The notes under the pieces are model-generated. The model was not told the origin of the DNA. It made no database searches and saw only the letters and a program-made list of their open reading frames with translations. Of a DNA stretch of 64,000 nt, positions 35,001-47,155 are shown one piece after another; position 1 is the stretch's first letter; every line of letters starts with the position of its first letter. The stretch comes from Phoenix dactylifera. Its lineage: Eukaryota > Streptophyta > Magnoliopsida > Arecales > Arecaceae. The position numbers and the translations under genes were made by a program. The DNA lies in the NCBI RefSeq assembly GCF_009389715.1, contig NC_052399.1, forward strand, positions 21,135,045-21,199,044, in the 5' to 3' direction.

Positions 35001-38000
35001 TCATGCACGTTTGATTTATAATTAGATCAATGATACCTCAATGGAACAGCTTTGTCCTATAAATGGTAAAGCTACTTCCAAACCTACTCCATAGCCTCTT
35101 AAGTGCCTTATCTGTCCAATCATCCTGTAACACAAATCCTTGTACAGGATCTATTAGTCAATACCCTCTCTGCATTCATTGTGAAAATAAAATGCATATC
35201 TTTGGGTAAATCCGGAGGATGATCACTAACTCATTCCACTATGTAGCCTACAGAAATGCTAATTGTGCAGATTATCTTACTGGGTGGGCTACTACCTGTT
35301 TTGCACCTTCCTCACAGATTCGCTCACCTTGGATGAGGAAAAAAACAAGAAATTACCTATGTTTCAACATCAAGAGCAGGTATCATTTTCACTATTATTG
35401 TGTGCATCAATATTTTCCCTTTGAGAAATTATGCATAACAACATTGATTGACATTCTGTCAGAATATCTATCTTGCTAAGCCATCGCCTCCAAACATCTA
35501 ATTTACTTTTTCACTTCTTTACAGAGACTCTTAATGACTTGGAGTTCTATTTTATAAGCAATTTATCCGCCATTAGTTTGAAGGGTTGAGAAGTTAGATG
35601 GACTTTACATTTTATGAATCATTGGAAAAGAGGGTCATATCCCAAAGTTATGCATATTTTCAATGTTACAGCCCATATAGCAAATTGTATTGTTTTATAT
35701 AGTGAATTATGACCTGTGAAACATAAAAGTTTGGACCTCCAAAACATTCAACATGATGGAGTGCAACACTGATAATATGTTGGTTATAAAAGTGGTCATA
35801 ACAAGACATCCATATACAAGCTTGTCTTCAATCCTAACTCAAAATTAAAGAATCTCTAAGGATTGCATAGTACCAAAAACTGCTACAGCATAAACATCAC
35901 CAAATGGTTCTCAGGCTACACACAATATGCATGTTGATCCAACTCACTAGCTAGATGTTTAATAGAGTTGTGAGCGAAGGAGATGTCCCTTAAATATTAC
36001 TCTTTAGCATCATGCAGAAAACCTGCTACCAACTTGTATGACATTATTATAATATGATCAGCCAATTCAGCAAGATACCACTATTTCATTTATTTTGCAA
36101 GGTTTCATTTTATTCTCCATTAATCACCATATGTAGATTTCTTTCCCAGTTATTCACATCACCCCAGGAAATAGTTCAAATTGGAAATAAAATATAAGAC
36201 TTAGAAAACTATATGACATGAACCAGGTGAGATGTCAATATGATAGCTGGTAGGAGCACAAAATCAGGGATGTATCTTTCCATATTTAGAGAGATAATGA
36301 TAGCACAAAATCAGGGATATATCTTCCCATATTTAGAGAGATATGATAGCTGGTAGGAGCACAAAATTAGGGATGTATCTCTGTACAGTTTTCTATTTAA
36401 TGAAAGACACTCTCACATTGAGAGACATTCAGCAAAATTGTCATGGTATCAGAGCCATTTGTGCTCTCGGAGTTTTCTGGTTTTCTTGGCTTTCTTTGGT
36501 GTTTAGTCCTAGATTCTAGGGCTCTTGGGTTTCGGCTTTCTCTGCAGCGTGTTTTCTAGATTTCTGGATCTGCTGCAATGTGTTTTCTGGTGCTCTTGGT
36601 CTTTCGGGTTTTTTGGTTTTTTTGGTGCTATGATATTCGAAAATTCTTGTGTTATTCCTATGCTGCTGTGTTGTGCATTGACGGCATTCTTTCACCTTGT
36701 CTGCAAGCAATTCTGATGCTTTCAGTGTCCGATTCACTGGTAAGAACTATTCTACCTGGGAATTTCAGTTTCAAATATTTGTCACAGGGAAGGAATTGTG
36801 GGGTCATATAGATGGAAATGATCCAGCCCCTACGGATCCTACGAAGTTGGCTTAATGGAAGGTCAAAGATGCTCGGGTGATGACCTAGATATTAGGGTCT
36901 GTTGACCCTCTTATTGTTCTTAATCTGAGGCCATATAAGACTACCAAAACCATGTGGGATTATTTGAAAAAGGTTTACAATCTGGACAACACAGCAAGAT
37001 GATTTCAGTTGGAGTATGAAATTGCTAGTTACTCTCAGGGCAATCTCTCCATCCAGGACTACTTTTATGGCTTTCAAAACTTATGGGCAGAATTTTCTGA
37101 CATTGTATATGCTAAGGTACCCGCCGAATCTCTCTCTACTATTCAGGTAGTTCACGAGCAAAGCAAGAGATATCATTTTTTGATGAAGTTGCAACCTGAA
37201 TTTGGGGTTACTCGCTCCAATTTGATGAATCGTGACCCTCCTCCATCCTAAGATGTTTGTTTTGGAGAATTACTTCGTGAAGAACAGTGTATTCTCACAC
37301 AGGCTACTTTCGAGCAAAAGAGGATGTCATCTAATGCTGTTACAGTTGCTTATGCCGCTCAAAGAAAGGGGAAGAGTAGGGATATGCGCAAGGTGCAGTG
37401 CTACAGCTGCAAAGAATACGGACACATTGCTATCAATTGTGGAAAAAGATTCTGCAACTACTGTAAACAGCAAGGTCACATCATCAAGGAGTGCCCCACT
37501 CGCCCTCAAAACCCCCAAGCCAATGCTTTTCAGGTTGCAGTTAGCACTTCTCCAAATGGTCAATCTTCGGCAGGGACTAGCAATCAGTTTACTCTTGCAG
37601 TGCCTACCAGCACTTCTACGGTTGCTGGACCAGTTGTTCTTACTCTTGAAATGGTGCGGCAGATAATTGTTTCGGCCTTTTCAGCCTTAGGGCTGCAAGG
37701 TAAAGGTACTACACCACCTCAACCTTGGTTTGTTGATTCTGGTGCATCAAATCATATGACAAGTTCATCTGATATGCTTAGAAATGTTTGTCCGCATCAT
37801 GGTTCATCACATATTCAGATTGCTAATGAAAGTAATTTACCTATTACTACTGTTGGGGATATTACTTCATCTTTCAAGAATGTTTTTGTATCGCCCGGAC
37901 TTTCTAGTCTTATTTTGGTTGGTCAATTGGTGGATAACAACTGTGATGTCCATTTTTCTCATGATGGTTGTCTTGTGCAGGATCAGGTGTCGGGGACGAT

Positions 38001-41000
38001 AATCGCGAAGGGGCCTAAAGTTGGAAGATTGTTTCCACTGCACTTTTTCATTCCTAGTTTCATATCTTTGGCTTGCATTGTTAAAAATAAGAGTCAAGTA
38101 GGGCATAAATGTTTGGGCTATCCAAATTCTATTGTTTTATCCCATTTGTTGAACTCTGGTTTGTTGGGCAATACATATCAATTTTCTTCTCATAGCCTTT
38201 CCTTTGATTGTTCTACAAGTAAATTAGGAAAGAATAAGACTTCCTTTTTCTTCTCTTGATAATCGTGTAGAAAGGTGTTTTGATATTATTCATAGTGATG
38301 TTTGAGGCATTACACCTATTATTTCTCATGCTCACTATAAGTACTTTGTGACATTCATTGATGATTACAATCGATTTGCCTGGGTGTATATTTAACGTTC
38401 CAAATTTGAAGTTTTCTCTGTTTTCCAGGCCTTTCTGGCATATGTTGAGACTCAATTTTCTACTAGTATTAAAGTATTGAGATCTGATTCTGGTGAAAAA
38501 TATATGTCTCACGAGTTCCATAATTTTCAGCATCAGAAAGGTATTGTCTCACAACGCTCATACCCTTATACGCCACAACAAAATGGCATGGCTGAACGGA
38601 AGAACCGTCATCTTTTGGATGCCGTTCGAACTTTATTACTTGAGTCTTATGTTCCATCTAAATTCTGGGTTGAGGCTTTATTTATTGTAGTTTATTTAAT
38701 TAATAGATTGCCATCTCAGGTGTTAAACTTCGACTCTCCATATTATCGTCTTTACCGTCAGCATTCTAGATATCATGATTTGCATACTTTTGGTTGTGTT
38801 TGCTTTATGCATTTGCCTTCTCATAAAGGCCACAAACTTTCTGCTCAATCTGTTAAATGCGCCTTTATGGGTTATAGTGTTTCTCAAAAAGATTTTGTTT
38901 ACTATGATCCATACTCTAACAGAATTCGTGTTTACTATGTTGTCTTCTTTGAGACTCGGTACTTTTCTATTCATGTTGAGTCATCTTCTGCAGTTTTTGT
39001 TCTTCCTAGTTTTAATGACTTGACCCCTCCTCCTGAGCGGTTCAAGCCTAGATTTGTGTATAAACGACGTCGACCGATTTTGCCCCTTTTCGAGACTGAT
39101 CCGCCACCTGAGCCTGCTCAGGCTGCTCCTCGACGATCTACCAGAGTCTCTCATCCTCCTGATCGATATGGTTTTCCTCACACATCTCTCAATGCTACTC
39201 TATCCACTATTTCGGTTCCATCATGTTACTCACAGGCTGTGAAGCATGAGTGTTGGCTGAAGACAATGCAAGAGGAACTTCGGGCTCTTCAAGAAAATCA
39301 TACATAGGACATTGTTCTTTGTCCCTCTATCGTTACGCCCACGGTTAAGCTTTGTTCAGATGGGACTCTAGATTGCTATAAGGCACAGTTGGTTGCTCTT
39401 GGTAACAGGCAGAAGCATGGGGTGGACTATAAGGAGACATTTGCTCCAATGGCGAAAATGACCACGGTGCATATAGTTATTGCCATTGCTGCTTCATAGG
39501 GCTAACCACTACATCAAATGGACGTCAAAAACACTTTTCTCCATGGTGATCTCAAGAAGGATATTTACATGACACCTCCACCTAGTTTGCTCTCCACATC
39601 TACTTCCGACGTCTGTAAGTTGAAGAGGTCTTTGTATGGCTTGAAACAGGCTCCCCGGGAGTGGTTTGAAATTTCCGATCAACCTTGCTTCGCTTCTTTT
39701 TTGTGCAGAGTCACTATGACTCCTTGTTTCTTTGCAAGACATCCCCTGGTATTGTTCTCCTCCTTGTTTATGTAAATGACATTTTGATTACAAGGACGGA
39801 TTCCTTGTTGATTACCCGCCTTCAGCAGCATCTCTTGGACTCTTTTTACATGAAGGACCTTGGTCCTCTTGTGTACTTCTTGAAATTGGAGGTTCATACT
39901 GATCCTTCTAGTGTGTTCTTGCATCAATACAAATATACGCAAGATTTGATTGCTTTGGCTGGTCTTTAGGACTCTTCCTCTGTGGACACTCCTCCGAAAA
40001 TAAATGTTAAGTATCGTCGTGAGGAGGGCGATCTTCTTCCTAATCCTACTCGATTTCGCCAGTTAGTTGGCAGCATGAATTATCTGACTATACATGGCCA
40101 GATACCTCTTTTGTTGTCCAGCAAGTCAGCCAGTTTACGCAATCCCCACAGTATCTACATTCGGCAGCTATTCGTCGTATTATTGGGTATCTTTGAGACT
40201 CTCCTAACCGTGGATTGTTCTTTTCTGCTGTTTCTCCTATTCGTCTTGTTGCTTTTAGTGATTCTGATTGAGCAGAATGTCCCGATACTCATCGCTCTAT
40301 CACGGGTTGGTGTATGTTTCTTGGAGATTCCTTATTATCTTGGAAGAGTAAGAAGCAGGATCGTATTTCCAAATCTTCGATTGAGTCAAAGTATCGTGCC
40401 ATATCTGTTGCTTGATCCGAAATTGAATAGCTTCGTGGGCTCCTGACTAAGCTTGGATTTCCTCAGTCTGATCCCACTCCTCTCCATGCCGATAACATGA
40501 GTGCCATTCAGATTGCTACTAATCTTGTTTTACATAAGCGTACCAAGCACATCAAAGTGGATTATCATTCTATTCGGAAAGCTGTGGATACTCATGTCAT
40601 TTCTCTTCCGCATGTTTTCACTGACCTTCAGATTGTTGATGTGTTTACCAAAGCTATGATCCGGTAGCGTCATCTGTTTCTGGTTGGCAAATTGATACTT
40701 CTTGATCAACCAGCATCAATTTGAGGGGGGATGTCAATATGATAGTTGGTAGAAGCACAAAATCAAGGATGTATCTTTCCATATTTTGAGAGATATAGCA
40801 CAAAATCATGGATGTATCTTTCCATATTTAGAAAGATATGAAAGCACAAAATCAGAAATGTATCTTCCCATATTAGAAAGATATGATAGCTGGTAGGAGC
40901 ACAAAATCGGGGATATATCTCTGTACAGTTTTCTATTTAATGAAGGGCACTCTAGCATTAAGAGACATTCAGCAAAATTGTCATGAGACTAAAATGAAAA

Positions 41001-44000
41001 ACTAGAGTATTCATTACAAGTAATAGCTGCAAAAGAAAGAATCCGACTTTGTCATTACTGCATTTATGGGGGAAATTATAGAACTGTTGTAGGCTGCATA
41101 ACAAAATGGAGAGATACTTGAAAACTATAAGGATGATGGCAAAAACCTTCAAGCTGTGAAGAAGGAAATCTTACCTTGTTGCCTATGTAACCCATGACAC
41201 CAACACCAACAGTAGATACCTTCAAGTTCAGGATGTGCTTCCTCAGGCTTCGTCGGACCCATATTGAAAGGAAAATCCCAACCATTTGCTTACTTACGAT
41301 CCTTACAAAAGGTGCTCTTTTCTTTCTGGGTCTAATGATATTCAAGTTAAATTCAGGAATCGGACCAATCTCCGGCAGATCCTTGTAGTGTACTGACTTG
41401 AAAGAATTGTATGTTCTAAAAGACTTTACTGATCCGAAAGAATTTGAACTATCTAGAACACGTGTAGCTAACAACTCCAATGGTTGTTCTGGCCAGATCA
41501 ACCCAATCCTCTCTGAGCTGCTAAGTGTTTTGATTAGCTTCTTTTGCTGGGTTGCTGATGTTTCTGAATTCACATCATAGTCTAATGAAGTGAAATGATG
41601 GCATCGGTCTAGCCTCTTCATTGTAGACTTATGCTGGTCAGGTTCCTGTGGTACGGATGCATCTGCACTAGGACTGCAACTGGAAGATAGAGTGCATTTC
41701 GAATCATCTATGCTTGATGGGCATTCATCGCTGTCCATATGAAAACTGGATTGTTGTTCATCATCATCAGTGTCACTATCCATATCAGGAAGTAGTTCAT
41801 CCATAGTGACAGCAGTATCTCCTGATGGCTTGAACCTTGATGGAGAAGGAGGATCACTGTAACATTTATAGTTTGGTTTTACTGTTTGAATCCTATTCAG
41901 TGTCTCATGTATAAGATGTTCCCATCTTGAAACTGGGCGGCTGCCCTGGGGACCGAAGATGTTTCCTGCATTTAACGGAACAATCTCCTGAAAACTGCAA
42001 AAAGAGCATGTATGCAATTTCTTATGAACACCTTTAATCATAGCAACTGCAGAAAACAGAAAATACTGTAAAATTAGAATACCAACAACATAGGATGTAC
42101 TTAAAAAGAGAAATCAAAACATAAAATAAAGAATAATATAATATAATAAAACTTAATGCCTTACAAAAATAATAAGTAGTACAAATATAACCTGCATTAT
42201 TGCTTCTTCAAACATAAGAGCACCCTAAATAACCTGCATTATTGCTTATCAGGAGGTTTAATGTGAGGAAGGCCTTGAGTATTTCTTGATTTGTCAAATA
42301 AAGTAGAAAATTACAGAAACAATAAACATTCAAGCAAAAAAAATTATAATAAAAGAAGATGGGACATATCATGTGAATAAGCATTAATACACCTCCAATA
42401 TATTACTTATATACCTGAATACATCTTACATGTAAAAAATGATATACAATCTACACACCACATCAGTAATGAACCCGGTCCTCTGGAAGCTAAAGGATAT
42501 ACCACAGATCACATAAATCCAGCTTATTTATAGCAGACTTCCCGGTTAGCTCTTTAGGGGAGGCCTCTTCAAGCCATGGAATCCTTGTTCTTAATTAGTG
42601 TACAGAGATTGTGCCAAAAGAAAGTAAACCACATTCAACTATGATACCATAAAAATCCATGAAAATTTTATTGGAAACAAAAGCATGTTTAGGTCCATGG
42701 ACCAATTGCTAAGCACTGTGGAAGGTAATTTCCATCACCAAGGGCTTTGTCCAATGGTAAATTCGGGCAAATCAATACAAGAAAGGTAGAAGGAATGAAG
42801 CTTGTAATGCTCAGCTTCATGGCAACGTTTTCAAAAACTGGTATCCTGTTTTTTGCTTGAATGGCATGGTACTGGGTACTGACACACAGTACGGGACTAC
42901 ATTCCATACTAGCACACTATGTACCGGTGACGGAAACCTGATGAAATAGTGTAATACCATTCATGCCATCCCATTCCGGCGGTATTTGAAACCTTGTTTC
43001 ATAGTATTGGTCATGTAGTTTTAGTTTAAGATGGCCAAACTTTTATCAGCCATTATTGCAGATGGGAATTCTGATGAAAGGACCCACACCATTACACTAT
43101 AATAATTGCACCTTCAAAAGCTCCTGGCCTACTACCATAATGCCATATGTAAGTATTACCATAATAGGAAAGGTATGCCATTACATAGTTAAAGAATTAC
43201 ATGTATGCTCAGAAATATTTACCCAAACACATATATATCAGCAGGCTTCTCTTTATCTAGCCACTCTTCGATGTTTAGGTCTTCTGCTGGAAGTTTTCCT
43301 CCAACATTCCATGTCCCTATGCAGATCCTGCAAGAGCAAAAGCTTGAGATTTAGTGAGAAGATAAAGACTTTCTCCCCACAAGGATAAAGAAAAGATATC
43401 AAACTTCTTAAGGAGTTCACTGATAGCTGCATGTAGACAGAACAATTATATAGAGAAACTTAGACATGCCTGAGTTCTTTGGTATCTATGTATTGTGCAC
43501 GAAGGGTCTCTGAATTTCGTCTTCTTAGCTTGTATGGGATATCCTCTAAGTGGTCATCTGCACATAAAAGCCATCAAGATATCAAAGATGCAACAATAAA
43601 TGCAAAGGCATTTCTGGTCCATTTGTGGTACTATGTTACTAGTTAACATGTTTTTTCACATCCCATACTACAAAAACAATTACCTTAAAATATAACAGAT
43701 ATTGTTTCTCCTAGTGCTATCAATTCTGGGAGCTAATGACTTACAGGGTAAAAGTCAAAGAAATGACTGTGTTCTTTTTTGTTTTTAACACTGTGAATAT
43801 CCCAATTAACAATCAGACATGAATCGCCTTGCCACATAGATGTGTATAAGAGCCAGGCTGGCATTAAAGCAACAGAATATCCACTTTACACAGTTTCTGC
43901 AATCTCAGCTTCTCAAAATCTCCAGTGGCATTGAAAGCTTTCAAGTGCTTCATAAGTCTTAGTTATTTACAGAAACAAATAAAGTCAATTCCAGAAAATC

Positions 44001-45373
44001 ATCTCTCTAGGGCAGAGGGGTTGTTGGCGGGGAAGCTAGGGTAAGGTTACAATGGAAGCCAAGAGAAATTTCTACTTCGCATACAAAATATTGATTACAT
44101 AATTTGGGAATTTTCAAGAACATAAAATAAGAAACCTACACTTGCATTTTTTCCAAATGGTTCTGCAGCATGTTCAAACATAAGCTAAGAAAAAGCGGTG
44201 TATTCAAAAAAAAAAAAAAAAAAAGACCAATGCTTCTCCAATTCCTGATTTCAAAAAATAATAAAAAGAATACCAGGTAGCTGTCTGGTTGTTGAAGTGA
44301 AAAAAGATTAAAAGAAAGATTTGTTATTCTCTGGGTAAAAAACCAAATCATGAACATAAAAAATTCTAGTGAGAGTAGATATTCCAGTTCCATGATTCTA
44401 GGTATTTCCTTAAATTTTTTTAAAAAAAGCAAGCTCATCCACAAAAAAAAAATTGTTTATTAGTTTAAGTTTATACTATCTGATGTCATAAAAATGTCTC
44501 TACTTATCATCTTAACAAACTAGAACTAAAAACAACACAATGTCATGGAAGAATAAATTTATACTAAAATATTTATATTTGTGGTGATTCAGGGCCCCAA
44601 TTCACAGCACAAATCTAGTCTGTAAAATCCATCAGTAAATATAGTTTTGATTTCACAAATTCGCTAGAAGTAATCTAATATACATGTTGCTACAGATTTG
44701 CAGGTGCTATCATGCCAGCAAAGCATAAATCAGGCCATCAGAAGAGAGTATTATTATTCCATAAGATTGGATGATCTAAATGTTGAAAATAACAGCTGCG
44801 GTCTGCATAACGAGTACCTATCAAGAAGCATCACATCCTGTGCTTTGGATGCACATGATATCCAGGCATATACATGCACGTGGCACATGACATCCTGTAT
44901 GCGCAACTGTAACCACATCCCCTACTTTCTTTTCTTTTCTTTTTTTTTGCTTAAATCCACATCCCCTACTTTCCATGTCCATAACTAGCTGCCGCCCCAC
45001 CTCACTTTTCAAACCCTCCCCCCCCCCCCCCCCAAAGAAAAAAGCAACAGAAAACCGACAAGAAGAAGAAGAAGAAAGAAGAATCGCAATCAAGAAGCAT
45101 CAAGAATTCGCGAGCCGCACTGACACGCACGTAAACATCATCTTGCTCAAAAAATCAATCAAGAAATCTGATCTACGAGACAGAGTAAGACTCTCCTCTC
45201 CTCTGAAAGATAAAAGAAAACACCCACCGCACCAAGAACCAAGAACCAAATCAAGGAAATTAAACAGCCGACGCGGATAAAAAAGCTTAATTCGCGGGAA
45301 ATAAAGAGGAAACAGAACCAATCCATCCATCCATCGTACTAGCATCACATCAACAACAAGAAAAGCACCTTCT

Positions 45374-45405
<32 letters not shown>

Positions 45406-45596
45406 CTCGTCGGCGCTCAAGTCGTCGGAATCTTTTGCCCTGATGTGGAGCCATTTCTTGAGGACGGTCGTGGGTCGGAAGAGCTGGGAATCAAGAAACC
45501 AAACAACTCGCCCTTCAAAACCAGTTCAAGAAAGAAACAAGCAAGGAAGTGTCAGGGAACCACCTCTCCGCGCTTCCTTGGGCTCTGCGGACTCAT
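20027..45596 (-). CDS. IP5P: Type I inositol polyphosphate 5-phosphatase (9 exons, 608 aa)
   Basis: Exons in transcript order: 45596-45564, 45483-45369, 43557-43470, 43327-43223, 41994-41175, 34552-34368, 30696-30588, 29350-29208, 20255-20027. They total 1827 bases in frame. The enzyme removes the 5-phosphate of Ins(1,4,5)P3 and related inositol phosphates or lipids, ending calcium and phosphoinositide signals. Landmarks: VLKKWLHI (18-25), an acidic stretch with seven Asp (39-45), GTWNVGG (83-89), [11 protein letters not shown] (115-125), and a variable Ser/Asp-rich insert typical of plant type I enzymes. Motif I is FWLGDLNYR (452-460), motif II TPAWCDRIL (530-538), and SDHRPV lies at 557-562. 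All key residues are present. The first exon encodes 11 residues ([11 protein letters not shown]). Intron 3 uses a GC donor (CAG|GCATGT). Retroelements in introns 5 and 8 expand the gene to 25.6 kb. It shows no sign of being broken. Confidence 0.93.
21176..23844 (+). repeat. 5' LTR (2669 bp)
   Basis: It has TG...CA termini and a poly-A run of about 30 near its start, versus a shorter run in the 3' LTR. The first half is GC-rich and holds a GAA microsatellite near 21960. Long open frames appear in several phases on both strands and are repeated in the other LTR; they look like compositional artefacts rather than genes. Confidence 0.93.
22749..23080 (+). repeat. SINE-like element nested in the 5' LTR
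   Basis: A 20-bp near-perfect direct repeat flanks it (ACTAACACCGGTCGGTTTTGG at 22728-22748 and ACTAATACCGGTCGGTTTGG at 23081-23100). Its head has a tRNA-like A box TGGTGTAATGG, which overlaps the flank, and a B box AGTTCGAAACC about 50 bases on. A TGGTATCAAAGCC word between the boxes also resembles a primer-binding site, so a tiny nested LTR relic is an alternative. The same insert is in the 3' LTR at about 27293-27623. Confidence 0.55.
23845..25726 (+). other. Non-coding interior of the young LTR element
   Basis: It starts with the primer-binding site and ends with the polypurine tract. Between 23850 and 24150, diverged short repeats built on GCTTAAGG and AGATCATTGGGATTGTGA recur about every 70 bases. 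No protease, reverse transcriptase or integrase motif is readable in any frame. Confidence 0.75.
25727..28387 (+). repeat. 3' LTR (2661 bp)
   Basis: By eye it differs from the 5' LTR at about nine single bases plus homopolymer length changes over some 2.65 kb. The count is approximate. It ends TGACA directly before the ATAAC target duplication. Confidence 0.93.
28393..29207. other. Rest of 5-phosphatase intron 8
   Basis: It is AT-rich intron DNA with short frames only. Nothing beyond the intron's own donor side is recognised. Confidence 0.6.
29351..30587. other. 5-phosphatase intron 7
   Basis: It holds no gene. A poly-A run near 29719 and T-rich tracts are the only notable structures. Confidence 0.6.
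31209..31620. repeat. GGTA/CGGTAC-rich repeat with a 21-bp hairpin, in 5-phosphatase intron 6
   Basis: Bases 31210-31230 and 31243-31263 are inverted repeats with one mismatch (CATGGTTTG...AAGGTCCG). The next 350 bases are full of GGTACxxCGGTA words, and CATGGTTTGCAG recurs at about 31472. A compositionally similar element is at 42827-42992. It is probably a MITE family; target duplications are not clear. Confidence 0.45.
33275..33390 (-). repeat. Possible SINE-like fragment
   Basis: On the minus strand it carries a tRNA-like A-box region (GCCTATCTAGTTGGCATG) and a B-box-like GGTTTAAGCC at tRNA spacing, similar in layout to the inserts in the RALF-like introns. There is no clear target duplication. 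Confidence 0.3.
33391..33445. repeat. AT microsatellite
   Basis: It is a run of TA dinucleotides with small interruptions, inside 5-phosphatase intron 6. The remainder of that intron (30697-34367) shows no gene. Confidence 0.85.
34553..36232. other. 5-phosphatase intron 5, segment before the Copia element
   Basis: It is AT-rich non-coding DNA. The short frames here lack any family motif. Confidence 0.6.
36233..36443 (+). repeat. Copia 5' LTR
   Basis: It is 211 bp and contains repeated AGCACAAAATCAGGGATGTATCT modules. It is shorter than the 3' LTR, mainly because the 3' LTR has an extra module. Confidence 0.88.
36740..40700 (+). pseudogene. Copia gag-pol relic with multiple stops and frameshifts
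   Basis: Readable pieces in order: a gag-like segment ([19 protein letters not shown] from about 36755); two CCHC zinc knuckles ([14 protein letters not shown] and [14 protein letters not shown], about 37400-37500); the protease site [12 protein letters not shown] (about 37727); an integrase core with [12 protein letters not shown] and the HHCC-like [23 protein letters not shown] (about 38560); a reverse transcriptase with [25 protein letters not shown] and LVYVNDILI; and an RNase H end with [11 protein letters not shown] and HIKVDYH. Stops interrupt gag, integrase and reverse transcriptase in several places, so it cannot produce a full polyprotein. Confidence 0.9.
40732..40983 (+). repeat. 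Copia 3' LTR
   Basis: It is 252 bp with the same termini as the 5' LTR and one more copy of the internal AGCACAAAATC module. Point differences from the 5' LTR indicate an older insertion than the large-LTR element in intron 8. Confidence 0.88.
42827..42992. repeat. Small MITE-like element in 5-phosphatase intron 4
   Basis: The ends GTTTTCAAAAAC and GGTATTTGAAAC are imperfect inverted repeats. The interior is rich in GGTAC/GTACC words, like the repeat at 31209-31620. No coding capacity is seen. The rest of intron 4 (41995-43222) holds no gene. Confidence 0.4.
43558..45368. other. 5-phosphatase intron 2
   Basis: It is a 1.8-kb intron with a poly-A run near 44210, a run of 17 or so C near 45015 and a purine microsatellite (GAA) near 45060. 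No gene is recognised. Confidence 0.65.
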
Positions 45597-46570
45597 TTAC
45601 GTATTGTTATTATTATTTCAAGGAGAGAGAAAAACGAAGCTGTGAGAGCGCGGGCGGACGACTCCTCCTTCCTTCTCTTCCCTCTTTCTTCGTTTATTTA
45701 CGAGTGCTGTAAAAAAAAACCCAGAGCCATTATAATGACGCGTCTTTGACGAAGGGAAGCTGGTTTACTACTTCGACAGGCATTCCAGAGCGCGCCATGG
45801 TGATTGATGGTGATGGGACCCGAAATGGAAGGAAACATGGGTGTACACCTAACCGACTTCCGTCGCATCGTCACGAGTGCCACAGCCGTTCGATTTTAGC
45901 TTGATGGCTAAGATTAGGAAGACGCAGTTCAAACGTCGGTCTCATTGTACTATTTATTTAAGATTTTTTTTATAAATATTTTTTCCGTTTTGCATGAATA
46001 CCATCCCATATTGAAATTTGTATGTATACTCTAAAACACTTATTTTGCCTTCTATTTTTTTTTTTTTTTCCGTATGTATCCATGCTATCTAGGCATCTAG
46101 CGGCATTAAAAAATTAACGGTTTCAAATTAAAATGACTAAAATATTCTTAATGAGTAGACATGCAAATAGATTGCAATATAGAAAAAAAACAATAGTATA
46201 ATTTTAATATTTTATTTTATTTTTAATTAATATAAATATATTTTTTTAACACGATTAGACCAACCGTTATATTTGGAGAATTTGTACAATAATAAAGTTT
46301 TACGAGGGTATACATGCAAATATCAATTTTAGAAGAGTATTCATGCAAAATTCGATATGTAGAAGGGTTTCCATGCAAAATTTAATGCCGAAAAGATTTG
46401 ATTTTTCCCTGCAAATAGATACTAAAAAAATGTTGCTTTAAAAGATCAGAGCCGTCCGTGTAGTATACCTCACTAACGGTTATTAAATACGTAATCTAAT
46501 TTATTCTATAATGAGTTGAAACAAGTTAAGCTATCAACTTCACTTTCTCGCAGTCGTTTATATCAATCAC
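45597..46570. promoter_or_regulatory. Upstream region of the 5-phosphatase gene
   Basis: The GC-rich first 300 bases probably hold the 5' leader and core promoter of the minus-strand gene, with a CT-rich tract near 45665-45690. No clear TATA box was identified. Further out the DNA is AT-rich with poly-T and poly-A runs and imperfect repeats of a TATGCATGCAAA-like word (46300-46390). Confidence 0.4.
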
Positions 46571-47118
46571 GACCTCACGATGAAGTTCTTGTAGGAGTGG
46601 CAATTGGTCGGGTGGGATGAGATACAAATCGAGTTGATACAGTATAGATCAAAAATCTACCAATTCAAATTTGATAGGCCAAAAATACAGATCCGGACTT
46701 GATCATTTTATTGAATAAATAATTTAATACAACCTACAATGAATTGAAACAAGTTAAATTGCCATCCCCACTCCCTTGTGTGTGTGTGTATATATATGTG
46801 GTTGTTTCTGCTGAAGTGTTGCAGAAACCAACATCTAATACAATGATCTAATTCCTTCTCTCCCTAATAATCTTGTATGGGAAACTTCTATGTTGACCAA
46901 GACCTCACGATGAAGTCCCTATAGGAGTAGCAATTGGTCGGGGGGACGAGATACAAATCGAGTTGATACATTATAGACCAAAAATCTACCAATTTAAATT
47001 TAATTTATTTATTAAACAGATTAAAAATACAGATTCAAACTTGATCATTTTATTAAATAAATAATCTAATTCAACCTACAATGAGTTGAAACAAGTTAAA
47101 TTGCCATCCTCACCCCCT

Positions 47119-47155
<37 letters not shown>

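Larger units (their letters stand above)
36233..40983 (+). mobile_element. Degenerate Ty1/Copia retrotransposon in 5-phosphatase intron 5
   Basis: LTRs at 36233-36443 and 40732-40983 start TGTCAATATGATAG and end AAAATTGTCA. The target duplication TGAGA is exact (36228-36232 and 40984-40988). The primer-binding site TGGTATCAGAGCC follows the 5' LTR, and TTTGAGGGGGGA precedes the 3' LTR. Coding order gag, protease, integrase, reverse transcriptase, RNase H is the Copia order. It lies antisense to the host gene. Confidence 0.92.

Noticed and set aside
45443..45749. Plus-strand frames opposite the 5-phosphatase first exons
   Set aside because: They are antisense to exons 1 and 2 and have no conserved content.
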